The notes under the pieces are model-generated. The model saw only the letters and a list, made by a program, of their open reading frames with translations, did no database searches and had not been told where the DNA came from. This document shows positions 7,523-14,201 of a stretch of DNA of 16,687 nucleotides, one piece after another. The translations under genes were made by a program, and so were the position numbers. Source of the stretch: Clostridia bacterium (GTDB taxonomy: Bacteria > Bacillota > Clostridia > Oscillospirales > CAG-272); assembly GCA_017451975.1 (NCBI GenBank), contig JAFTNI010000145.1, positions 1-16,687 on the forward strand, written 5' to 3'. How positions within the stretch are numbered: position 1 is the stretch's first letter; each line of letters starts with the position of its first letter.

Positions 7523-7620
7523 AATAGTGATATTGCACAAAACCGCGTGTGCGCGGCTGTTTTTCGCGGCTCGCATAATGAAAATAATTCGAATTTTTGT
7601 ATATTTTTTTTGTAAAAATA

Positions 7621-7649
7621 TTGACACGATACCCCAATGAGTGTATAAT
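7621..7649 (+). promoter_or_regulatory. Consensus sigma-A promoter of the aromatic amino acid operon
   Basis: TTGACA at 7621-7626 and TATAAT at 7644-7649 with a 17-bp spacer match the housekeeping consensus exactly. An A/T-rich tract directly upstream (about 7575-7620) could act as an UP element. The transcript should begin near 7656, about 40 bases before the leader ORF and 250 bases before the first enzyme gene. The strong promoter implies that control is exerted later, in the leader. Confidence 0.92.
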
Positions 7650-7696
7650 TAAACAAAAAAGCGGATAGAAGCCGCGTACGAAAGGAAAAAAGAGCT

Positions 7697-7768
7697 ATGA
7701 ACACAATGTTTTATTTTGCTATGCGATTTTATTATTATGCTTTTTCTTTCGTAAGGCAGGCTGTATAA
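7697..7768 (+). CDS. Phe/Tyr-rich leader peptide (attenuation)
   Basis: This 23-codon ORF has ATG at 7697 and TAA at 7766, with AAGGA (7682-7686) 10 bases before the start. It encodes Phe at codons 5, 7, 11, 16 and 18 and Tyr at codons 6, 12, 13 and 14, so nine of 23 residues are Phe or Tyr, including FYF and FYYY runs. It lies between a consensus promoter and a terminator ahead of genes that make exactly these two amino acids. It is unrelated to the downstream protein. The role inferred is ribosome stalling when charged tRNA-Phe or tRNA-Tyr is scarce, as in the enterobacterial pheA and pheST leaders. The peptide itself probably has no function. I did not recognise a published homologue. Confidence 0.88.
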   Translation: MNTMFYFAMRFYYYAFSFVRQAV

Positions 7769-7814
7769 CGCATAGTTTTGATTTTGATATTTGGAATTGT
7801 GCCGCAGAATGCCT
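7754..7814 (+). promoter_or_regulatory. Predicted antiterminator pairing
   Basis: Bases 7754-7758 (AGGCA) can pair with 7810-7814 (TGCCT), and 7761-7764 (CTGT) with 7804-7807 (GCAG, one G-U), around a 2x2 internal loop. The left strand is the last five codons of the leader ORF; the right strand is the 5' arm of the terminator. A ribosome stalled at the Tyr codons 7730-7738 would leave the left strand free; one that reaches the stop codon at 7766 would cover it. Pairing was worked out by hand, without energies. Confidence 0.65.
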
Positions 7815-7887
7815 ATGGCTTTTTTGCGGCATACTCTTTTATTTATGCAGAGTGCCGCAAAAAACGGTATTCTGCGTTTTTATTTTT
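7803..7887 (+). terminator. Attenuator terminator of the aromatic operon
   Basis: The outer stem pairs 7803-7813 with 7866-7876 (11 bp, one G-U). The inner stem pairs 7820-7831 with 7853-7864 (12 bp), then a 2-base bulge and CTCT/AGAG (7834-7837 with 7849-7852) around an 11-base loop. A T-run (TTTTTATTTTT, 7877-7887) follows at once. It ends four bases before the AGGAG ribosome site of the aminotransferase, so all nine downstream genes would be cut off when it forms. Confidence 0.85.
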
Positions 7888-7903
7888 GTTAGGAGAATTT
7901 ACG

Positions 7904-9094
7904 ATGATTTCGGAAAAGATGCTCGCGCTGGGCAAAAAAAGCTCGGCAATACGCGAAATATTTGAATATGGCAAAAAGAGAAAGGCGGAAATAGGCGCGG
8001 AAAACGTGTTCGATTTCAGCCTCGGCAACCCAAGCGTGCCCTCGCCGCCCGTTGTGAATGAAACGATAAAGAAGCTTATCGAAGAGGAAGACCCCGTGCT
8101 TCTTCACGGCTATACATCTGCCCCCGGCGATATGGAAACGAGAAGTGCTGTTGCCGCTTACCTTAGGGAGGTATACGGCACAGACGATACGGCAGAGAAC
8201 ATTTATATGACGGTTGGTGCGGCGGCTTCTCTTACTGTAACGCTCGGTGCGCTCGTTTGCGAGGGCGACGAGGTTATAGTGCTCGCGCCGTATTTTCCCG
8301 AGTACCGCGTTTTCGCGGAAAACGCGGGCGCAAAGCTTTGCGAGGTGCCTTGCCGCGCGGGCGATTTCCAGGTTGACGCGGAAGCGCTCCGCGCAGCGGT
8401 AAACGAGCACACGAAGGCGGTTATCATCAATTCGCCCAATAACCCCACGGGTGTCGTTTTCTCGGAGGAGAGCATAAAGGCTATGGCGGCGCTCCTTTCC
8501 GAAAAGGAAAAGGAATATAATCATCCTATATATATAATATCGGACGAGCCGTACCGCGAGCTTGTTTACGGCGGCGTTAAAGCGCCATACACGGCAAACT
8601 ACTATAACAATACGGTTTCATGCTATTCCTTCAGTAAATCTCTTTCCTTGCCCGGCGAGAGAATAGGATATATCTGCGTTTCCAAAAAATGTGAAGATTG
8701 GCGCGAGCTTTTCTTCGCTGTTTGTGGCGCGGGAAGGGCGCTTGGCTTTGTTTGCGCGCCCAGCCTTATGCAAAAAATCGTGCCTGCGTGCCTCGGCAAA
8801 ACGGCAGATACATCTATATACGACAGAAACAGAAAGCTGCTTTACAGCGAGCTTACCTCATACGGCTACGAGTGCGTTGCACCCGACGGCGCTTTCTATA
8901 TGTTTGTGAAGGCGTTTTGCGAAGACGCCGCAGAATTCTGCGAGGCGGCGAAAAAGCACGAGCTTTTGCTTGTGCCCAGCGATAGCTTCGGCGTGGCGGG
9001 CTACGTTCGCATTTCCTATTGCGTAACCACAGAGCAGATAGAGCGCGCCCTGCCCGCATTCCGCGCGCTTGCAGAAGATTTCGGTAAAATTTGA
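7904..9094 (+). CDS. PLP-dependent aminotransferase, class I/II (probable aromatic)
   Basis: This 396-residue fold-type I aminotransferase of the aspartate/aromatic group shows FSLGNPSVPSPP (38-49), the PLP-binding NSPNNPTG (176-183), ISDEPY (212-217, Asp214 and Tyr217), the Schiff-base Lys245 in SFSKSLSLPGERIG, and the substrate carboxylate Arg369 in YVRISY. The ATG at 7904 has AGGAG eight bases upstream. A longer in-frame reading from a TTG at 7778 would run through the attenuator hairpin and is rejected. As first gene of an operon for Phe and Tyr, it most likely transaminates phenylpyruvate and 4-hydroxyphenylpyruvate. Aspartate or other substrates cannot be excluded from sequence. pheA follows after 15 bases. 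Confidence 0.9.
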   Translation: MISEKMLALGKKSSAIREIFEYGKKRKAEIGAENVFDFSLGNPSVPSPPVVNETIKKLIEEEDPVLLHGYTSAPGDMETRSAVAAYLREVYGTDDTAENIYMTVGAAASLTVTLGALVCEGDEVIVLAPYFPEYRVFAENAGAKLCEVPCRAGDFQVDAEALRAAVNEHTKAVIINSPNNPTGVVFSEESIKAMAALLSEKEKEYNHPIYIISDEPYRELVYGGVKAPYTANYYNNTVSCYSFSKSLSLPGERIGYICVSKKCEDWRELFFAVCGAGRALGFVCAPSLMQKIVPACLGKTADTSIYDRNRKLLYSELTSYGYECVAPDGAFYMFVKAFCEDAAEFCEAAKKHELLLVPSDSFGVAGYVRISYCVTTEQIERALPAFRALAEDFGKI

Positions 9095-9109
9095 TAAGAG
9101 GGAAAGAAA

Positions 9110-10192
9110 ATGGATAAACTTGAACAGGCGAGAAAGCTTATAAACGAAGCAGACCGCGGTATAGCAGAGCTTTTCTGCAAGCGAATGAACGCGGCGCGCC
9201 TCGTTGCCGAATATAAGCAGGAAAGAGGGCTTCCCATATTCGACCGCGCGCGCGAGGATGCGGTTATTGCAAAAAACAGCGCACTTGTAGAGGACGAGGA
9301 GCTTCGCGCATACTACGTAAACTTTATAAAATATACAATGGAGCTTTCGCGCGATTTTCAGCACAAGCTTATAAGTGGCGCGAAGATAGCCTATAGCGGC
9401 ATACCCGGCGCTTTCGCCTCGCTTGCGGCGACGAAGCTTTACCCCGATGCCGAGCATATTGCATACGGCGATTTCGAGCAGGCGTATAACGCTTGCGTGT
9501 GCGGCGAGTGCGACAGCGTGGTGCTGCCCATAGAGAACAGCTACGCGGGCGAGGTTGGGCAGGTTATGGACCTTATCTTCTCCGGCACGCTCTATATAAA
9601 CGGCGTAATTGGTCTTGCGGTAACACAAAACCTTCTCGGTGTGCCCGGCGCACGCCTTGAGGATATAACAGAGGCTATAAGCCACCCGCAGGCGCTGGAG
9701 CAATCTGCTGTTTACCTGCGTGCGCGCGGTATAACGCCCATTTCGTTTTCCAACACGGCGCTGGCGGCGAAGCACGTTGCCTCGCTCGGCAAAAAGAACA
9801 TTGCCGCAATAGCGGGCGACGAAGCGGCGAAGATATACGGCCTTGAGGTGCTTGCACACGGCATAAACGAAAGCAATATGAACACGACGCGCTTTGCAAC
9901 GCTTTCCCGCGTGGAAAACAAGCGCGCGGGAAGACCCGATGATAACTTCATGCTCGTGTTCACGGTTAAGAACGAAGCGGGCGCGCTTGCAGAAGCGATA
10001 AACATTATAGGTAAATACGGCTACAATATGCGCGGGCTTCACTCCCGCCCCATGAAGGAGCTTATGTGGCAATATTACTTCTATATGGAAGCAGAGGGTG
10101 ATATAAGAAGCGCAAACGGCGAGGCTATGATGGAAGAGCTTTCCAAGGTTTGCGATAAGCTCAAGCTCGTCGGCTCTTACGCCGTTAGATAA
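9110..10192 (+). CDS. pheA: Bifunctional chorismate mutase/prephenate dehydratase with ACT domain
   Basis: This 360-residue P-protein has three parts. Residues 1-87 are an AroQ-type all-helical chorismate mutase (MDKLEQARKLINEADRGI, with Arg and Lys in KRMNAARLVAEYK). Residues 91-270 are prephenate dehydratase (KIAYSGIPGAFASLAA, LPIENSYAG, SHPQAL at 191-196, and the catalytic Thr-Arg-Phe triad in NTTRF at 258-262). Residues 278-360 are an ACT domain with GAL (291-293) and HSRP (311-314), the counterparts of the GALV and ESRP phenylalanine-binding motifs. It converts chorismate to prephenate and then to phenylpyruvate, and should be inhibited by phenylalanine. It is the only chorismate mutase visible in the window, so it also feeds TyrA. 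An AGAGG site (9097-9101) precedes the ATG. Confidence 0.96.
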   Translation: MDKLEQARKLINEADRGIAELFCKRMNAARLVAEYKQERGLPIFDRAREDAVIAKNSALVEDEELRAYYVNFIKYTMELSRDFQHKLISGAKIAYSGIPGAFASLAATKLYPDAEHIAYGDFEQAYNACVCGECDSVVLPIENSYAGEVGQVMDLIFSGTLYINGVIGLAVTQNLLGVPGARLEDITEAISHPQALEQSAVYLRARGITPISFSNTALAAKHVASLGKKNIAAIAGDEAAKIYGLEVLAHGINESNMNTTRFATLSRVENKRAGRPDDNFMLVFTVKNEAGALAEAINIIGKYGYNMRGLHSRPMKELMWQYYFYMEAEGDIRSANGEAMMEELSKVCDKLKLVGSYAVR

Positions 10193-10213
10193 ATAGAAGC
10201 GCTTGTGCGTTTT

Positions 10214-10234
10214 AATGAATAATGAATGATGAAT
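10214..10234. repeat. Three tandem AATGAAT-like heptamers
   Basis: Between pheA and aroB, AATGAAT (10214), AATGAAT (10221) and GATGAAT (10228) stand in tandem in an 83-base gap. A small 6-bp hairpin (about 10197-10212) followed by four Ts precedes them. It may be a degenerate intergenic repeat or a weak internal processing/termination site. No function is evident. Confidence 0.5.
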
Positions 10235-10275
10235 AATTTCGGTGCTTGCTTTTCCCGAATAAACAGGTGGTAATT

Positions 10276-11301
10276 ATGGTAATACACGTAGAGCTTGGTG
10301 CTTCAAGCTATGATATAGAGCTTTGCCGCGGTGCGCTTGCGCGCGCGGGCGAGCTGATAAATTTAAACAGAAAAGTTATGGTCGTTACAGACAGCGGCGT
10401 GCCCGCAGAGTATGCCGACACGGTGAGAAACCTTGCAAAAGAGGGATATCAGGTAACTGTTCCCCAAGGCGAGGAAAGCAAGTGCTTTGCAATGTTAGAG
10501 CATATACTCGGCGTAATGCTTGACATGGGCTTCACGCGCAAGGACGCCGTGGTTGCCGTTGGCGGCGGCGTTGTGGGCGACCTTGCGGGCTTTGCCGCAT
10601 CCATGTATATGCGCGGTATAGATTTCTACAACATACCCACGACTCTCCTTTCGCAGGTGGATTCCTCTATTGGCGGCAAAACGGCGGTGGATTTCCACGG
10701 GTATAAAAACGTTATAGGCGCTTTCTATCAGCCCAAGAAGGTTATCATTGACCCCGACGTGCTGAAAACGCTCGAAAAGCGCCAGGTTGCGGCAGGCATG
10801 GCAGAGGCTATAAAGATGTCGCTTACGAGCGATGCGGAAATGTTCGCAATGCTCGAAGAAGCAGACGATATTTACGCAGATATAGACATGGTTATAGAAA
10901 AGGCGCTCCTTATCAAGAAGCACGTCGTAGAGTGCGACGAAAAGGAAGCGGGCTTGCGCAAGATACTCAATTTCGGTCACACCGTCGGTCACGGCATTGA
11001 AAGCGCGCGCGGCGGCTACTTCTACCACGGCGAGTGCGTAGCGCTCGGTATGCTCCCTATGTGCTCCGAAGAAGTGAGATCAAGGCTTGTTCCCGTGCTG
11101 AAGAAGGCGGGTTTGCCTACGGAGCTCAGACTCTATGAGGACGACCTTCGTGAGGTCATGACGGCGGTTTCCCACGATAAAAAGAGCGCTGCCGGCGGCA
11201 TTGACGCAGTGCTTGTACACGAAGCGGGCAGCTTTGAAATAAAGAAGCTGACTCTTGCTGAAATAGAAGAAAAAACGAAGAAAATTTTCTCCCCGAGGTG
11301 A
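10276..11301 (+). CDS. aroB: 3-Dehydroquinate synthase
   Basis: This 341-residue NAD- and Zn-dependent enzyme makes 3-dehydroquinate from DAHP (step 2 of the shikimate pathway). The NAD loop VAVGGGVVGDLAGFAAS (93-109) and IPTTLLSQVDSSIGGKTAVD (120-139) are near-invariant in the family. The metal ligands are Glu177 (GMAEAIK), His235 (LNFGHTVGH) and His251 (YHGE). The ATG at 10276 follows AGGTGG (10265-10270) by five bases; an upstream TTG in frame (10246) lacks a site. The family usually has about 345-365 residues. Its stop codon lies in the ribosome site of aroC, six bases before that start. Confidence 0.96.
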   Translation: MVIHVELGASSYDIELCRGALARAGELINLNRKVMVVTDSGVPAEYADTVRNLAKEGYQVTVPQGEESKCFAMLEHILGVMLDMGFTRKDAVVAVGGGVVGDLAGFAASMYMRGIDFYNIPTTLLSQVDSSIGGKTAVDFHGYKNVIGAFYQPKKVIIDPDVLKTLEKRQVAAGMAEAIKMSLTSDAEMFAMLEEADDIYADIDMVIEKALLIKKHVVECDEKEAGLRKILNFGHTVGHGIESARGGYFYHGECVALGMLPMCSEEVRSRLVPVLKKAGLPTELRLYEDDLREVMTAVSHDKKSAAGGIDAVLVHEAGSFEIKKLTLAEIEEKTKKIFSPR

Positions 11302-11307
11302 AATGAT

Positions 11308-12402
11308 ATGAAAAATACGTTCGGCACGAGCGTGTGCCTCACGGTTTTCGGCGAAAGCCACGGGCCGTTTATAGGCGCCGTGCTCGACGGGCTTGCCCCC
11401 GGCATTGAGGTGAACGATGAGGATATTCGCCATGCGCTCACACTTCGCCGCCCTGCGGGCAGAATTTCCACGGCAAGGCAGGAAAAGGACGAATATACGA
11501 TAGCAAGCGGTGTTTTCGAGGGCAAGACCACGGGCACACCCATTGCGATAATAATACCAAACGCGGACACGCGCAGCAAGGATTATAAAAAAACTTACGG
11601 CCTTGCGCGCCCCGGACACGCGGATTTTGCGGCTTACTGCAAATACCACGGCTTTGAAGATTTTCGCGGCGGCGGCCACTTTTCGGGCAGAGTAACGAGC
11701 GCACTCGTTGCGGTGGGCGCTATAGCGCGCGCGGCGCTTGCGAAAAAGGGTATTTACCTTGGTACGCATATAAAAGAGCTTGCGGGTGTGCCCGACAGGG
11801 CTTTCGGAAACATGAAAGCGGATATAGACGACCTTTACGGGAAGGTTTTCCCCGTGCTTTCCCCTGAAGCAGAGCAGGAAATGCGCGCTGAAATAGAAAA
11901 GGCGGCGGCAGAGGGCGATAGCGTGGGAGGTCTTCTTGAAACGGTTATAATCGGTATGCCCGCGGGCGTGGGCGAGCCGTATTTCGATAGCTTTGAAAGC
12001 GTTATAGCGCATATGATGTTTTCCGTGCCGGGTGTAAAGGGCGTGCTTTTCGGCGCGGGCACGGATTTTGCGAAAATGCGCGGAAGCGAGGCAAACGATG
12101 CCTTCCGCGTGGGCGCGGAAGGCAAGGTCTATACGAAAACCAACAACAACGGCGGCGTAAACGGCGGTATAACCAACGGCAACCCCGTTTGCTTCACGAC
12201 TGTTATAAAGCCCACACCTTCCATTTATAAAAAGCAGGAAACGGTAGATTTCCTTGAAAACGCAGAAAAGGATATTTCCATAGAGGGCAGGCATGACCCG
12301 TGCATTGCACACCGCGCCAGAATCGTGGTGGATAGCCTTGCGGCAATAGCGCTTTGCGATATGCTTGCGGGCCGCTACGGCACAGATTGGATTAACGAAT
12401 AA
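11308..12402 (+). CDS. aroC: Chorismate synthase
   Basis: This 364-residue FMN enzyme converts 5-enolpyruvylshikimate-3-phosphate to chorismate (step 7). Signatures: FGESHG (14-19) with a catalytic His, RPGHADF (101-107) with the second, FRGGGHFSGR (119-128), the FMN-binding GGVNGGITNG near 282-291, and RHDPC (328-332). Length is normal for the family. The GAGGTGA ribosome site overlaps the aroB stop, and aroE-aroK follows after 14 bases, so translation is probably coupled along this stretch. Reduced FMN must be supplied by another enzyme, as no flavin reductase domain is present. Confidence 0.97.
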   Translation: MKNTFGTSVCLTVFGESHGPFIGAVLDGLAPGIEVNDEDIRHALTLRRPAGRISTARQEKDEYTIASGVFEGKTTGTPIAIIIPNADTRSKDYKKTYGLARPGHADFAAYCKYHGFEDFRGGGHFSGRVTSALVAVGAIARAALAKKGIYLGTHIKELAGVPDRAFGNMKADIDDLYGKVFPVLSPEAEQEMRAEIEKAAAEGDSVGGLLETVIIGMPAGVGEPYFDSFESVIAHMMFSVPGVKGVLFGAGTDFAKMRGSEANDAFRVGAEGKVYTKTNNNGGVNGGITNGNPVCFTTVIKPTPSIYKKQETVDFLENAEKDISIEGRHDPCIAHRARIVVDSLAAIALCDMLAGRYGTDWINE

Positions 12403-12416
12403 TTACGGAGAATTAT

Positions 12417-13670
12417 ATGAGATACGGACTTTTGGGTGAAAAACTGCCCCACAGCTTTTCCAAAGAGATACACGAAAAGCTGGGCAGATATACCTATGAG
12501 CTTATAGAGGTGGCAAAGGAAGATTTCGCCGCGTTTGCCGAAAAGCGCGATTTTACCGCGATAAATATCACTATCCCGTATAAGCGCGATATAATTCCTT
12601 ACCTCGCCACCATAAGCGAGCAGGCAGAGAAAATAGGCGCTGTGAACGTTGCGCTCAACCGCGGCGGCGAGCTTCACGGATATAATACAGATTTCCTTGG
12701 GCTTCGCAACCTCATTTTGCGCGCAGGCTTCGACCTGAACGGAAAAACGGTGCTTATACTTGGCTACGGCGGCACGAGCAGAACGGCGCACGCCGTTTGC
12801 GAGGCGCTTGGCGCAAAGGAAATTAAATTTGTAAAAAGAACGGCAGATGAAACGGTTATTTCATACGCCGATGCCGCGCGCGATTACGCTGGCGCGGAAT
12901 ATATAATAAACACGACCCCGTGCGGTATGTACCCGCACACAGACGCCACACCTTTTGACGGAAGCGGTGTGAGACTTGCCGACTTCAAAAACCTTAAGGG
13001 AATTGTAGACGTTATCTATAACCCCTTGCGCACGAAGCTTGTGAACGAAGCGCTGCTTTCGGGTATACCTGCCGTGGGCGGGCTTTATATGCTCGTGGCG
13101 CAGGCAACAGAGGCGGCAGAGCTTTTCACGGGGGAAGCCGTGGCAGAGGAAGAAACGGAAGGAATATATAAAGACCTTTTGCTTGCTAAGCAGAACGTGG
13201 TGCTCACGGGTATGCCCGGCTGTGGTAAAAGCACCGTCGGCGCACTTATTGCCGAAAAGCTTTCAAGAGCCTTCTACGATACCGATGAGGAATTCACGAA
13301 AAAATACGGCACGCCTGCCGATTATATCCGCGCGCACGGCGAGCCTGCCTTCCGCGATGCGGAAAGCAAGGTTATAGCAGAGCTTTGCAGCAACACGGTG
13401 GGAGGTGTTATTTCCACGGGCGGCGGCGCTATACTTCGACGCGAAAACGTGCTGACACTTCGCGGCAACGGAAGAATTTACTTTATAGACCGCGATATTG
13501 CGGATATAATGCCCACGAGCGACCGCCCGCTTTCCTCCGACAGAGAAATGCTGGAAAAGCGATATGCAGAGCGTTACCCGATTTACACGGGCACCTGCGA
13601 CGTTCACGTGAAGAACGACAGCACGGCAGAAGCACTGGCAGAAAAGATAATAAAAGATTTTGAAAAATAA
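12417..13670 (+). CDS. aroE-aroK: Fused shikimate dehydrogenase-shikimate kinase
   Basis: One 417-residue frame joins two consecutive pathway enzymes. Residues 1-240 are shikimate dehydrogenase: substrate residues in HSFSKEIHE (12-20), NITIPYK with catalytic Lys56, GAVN (74-77), NTD with catalytic Asp92, the dinucleotide loop GYGGTSRTA (116-124), and NTTPCGMYP (165-173). Residues 258-417 are shikimate kinase: P-loop GMPGCGKST (265-273), DTD (288-290), GEPAFRDAE with Arg313, STGGGA (333-338), and the lid arginine in TSDRPL (Arg370). An acidic linker (about 240-257) connects them. All catalytic motifs are intact, so both activities (3-dehydroshikimate to shikimate, NADPH; shikimate to shikimate-3-phosphate, ATP) are expected. 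GGAG (12407-12410) precedes the ATG. Confidence 0.95.
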   Translation: MRYGLLGEKLPHSFSKEIHEKLGRYTYELIEVAKEDFAAFAEKRDFTAINITIPYKRDIIPYLATISEQAEKIGAVNVALNRGGELHGYNTDFLGLRNLILRAGFDLNGKTVLILGYGGTSRTAHAVCEALGAKEIKFVKRTADETVISYADAARDYAGAEYIINTTPCGMYPHTDATPFDGSGVRLADFKNLKGIVDVIYNPLRTKLVNEALLSGIPAVGGLYMLVAQATEAAELFTGEAVAEEETEGIYKDLLLAKQNVVLTGMPGCGKSTVGALIAEKLSRAFYDTDEEFTKKYGTPADYIRAHGEPAFRDAESKVIAELCSNTVGGVISTGGGAILRRENVLTLRGNGRIYFIDRDIADIMPTSDRPLSSDREMLEKRYAERYPIYTGTCDVHVKNDSTAEALAEKIIKDFEK

Positions 13671-13743
13671 AGGGGCACCGAGCGAGCCCCCTGCGAAGGA
13701 ACGATATTCGGGTTTTGTGTAGGGGAGGGGCTTGCTCCTCCCG
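13671..13743. repeat. Palindromic intergenic element between aroE-aroK and aroQ
   Basis: The 89-base gap holds two hairpins: GGGGC/GCCCC (13672-13676 with 13686-13690) and an 8-bp stem, GGGAGG/CCTCCC (13723-13728 with 13737-13742) plus two inner pairs, with a CTTG loop. Neither is followed by a T-run, so they are not terminators. GC-rich palindromes of this look recur between genes in some gut Clostridia (general impression, not checked). Confidence 0.5.
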
Positions 13744-13759
13744 AAAAAAGGAAGTAAAA

Positions 13760-14200
13760 ATGAAAATACTTGTTCTCAACGGGCCCAACCTCAATATGCT
13801 CGGCATACGCGAGCCCGATATATACGGCAAAAGCACATATGCCGACCTTTGCGAAATGATAGAGGCGCACGCAAAGGAAACAGGCGCAGAGGTTGAAATT
13901 TACCAATCCAACTACGAAGGCGACCTTGTTACGAAAATACAGGAGGCGCTCGGCGTTTTTGAGGGTATCGTAATAAACCCTGCGGCGTATACTCACACAA
14001 GTGTTGCGCTTCTCGATGCGCTCAAGGCGGTGGCAATACCTGCCGTGGAGGTGCATATTTCCGACGTTTCCAAGCGTGAGGGCTTCAGAAGCATCAGCTT
14101 CGTGCGCGAATATTGCTTTGCAACCATCGCGGGCCACGGCTTTGCAGGCTATACGGAAGCGATGGATATGCTTATGAACGCGCCCGGAAAGAGAATTTGA
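13760..14200 (+). CDS. aroQ: Type II 3-dehydroquinate dehydratase
   Basis: This 146-residue protein is the normal size of a type II dehydroquinase subunit (dodecamer in the family), which makes 3-dehydroshikimate from 3-dehydroquinate (step 3). Signatures: LNGPNLNMLGIREPDIYG with Arg17 and catalytic Tyr22, QSNYEG (49-54), NPAAYTHTSVALLDAL (73-88), VEVHISD with catalytic His99, and IAGHGFAGY near the end. AAGGAAG (13748-13754) lies five bases before the ATG at 13760. A longer frame from 13715 would cover the palindromic element and is rejected. aroA begins one base after the stop. Confidence 0.97.
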   Translation: MKILVLNGPNLNMLGIREPDIYGKSTYADLCEMIEAHAKETGAEVEIYQSNYEGDLVTKIQEALGVFEGIVINPAAYTHTSVALLDALKAVAIPAVEVHISDVSKREGFRSISFVREYCFATIAGHGFAGYTEAMDMLMNAPGKRI

Positions 14201-14201
14201 T

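Noticed and set aside
7543..7565. Possible terminator: CCGCG/CGCGG hairpin followed by GTTTTT
   Set aside because: The stem is only five bp and no plus-strand transcript is expected to end there, as it lies between the divergent repressor and aromatic operons.
7519..7704. 61-codon minus-strand frame across the operon promoter
   Set aside because: It covers the consensus promoter and the leader ribosome site in AT-rich DNA, with no site of its own and no similarity I recognise.
7778..7903. N-terminal extension of the aminotransferase from TTG 7778
   Set aside because: It would translate through the attenuator hairpin, has no ribosome site, and the family start (MISEKMLALG) at 7904 is preceded by AGGAG.
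7501..7903. T-box or other tRNA-sensing riboswitch upstream of the aromatic operon
   Set aside because: I saw no T-box core motif, and the leader ORF with terminator and antiterminator explains the region better.
8858..10072. 404-codon open frame on the minus strand opposite the aminotransferase and pheA
   Set aside because: It crosses two clearly real plus-strand genes, has low-complexity basic composition and no ribosome site or domain.
11080..12312. 410-codon open frame on the minus strand opposite aroB and aroC
   Set aside because: Shadow of two strongly supported genes; no motif seen.
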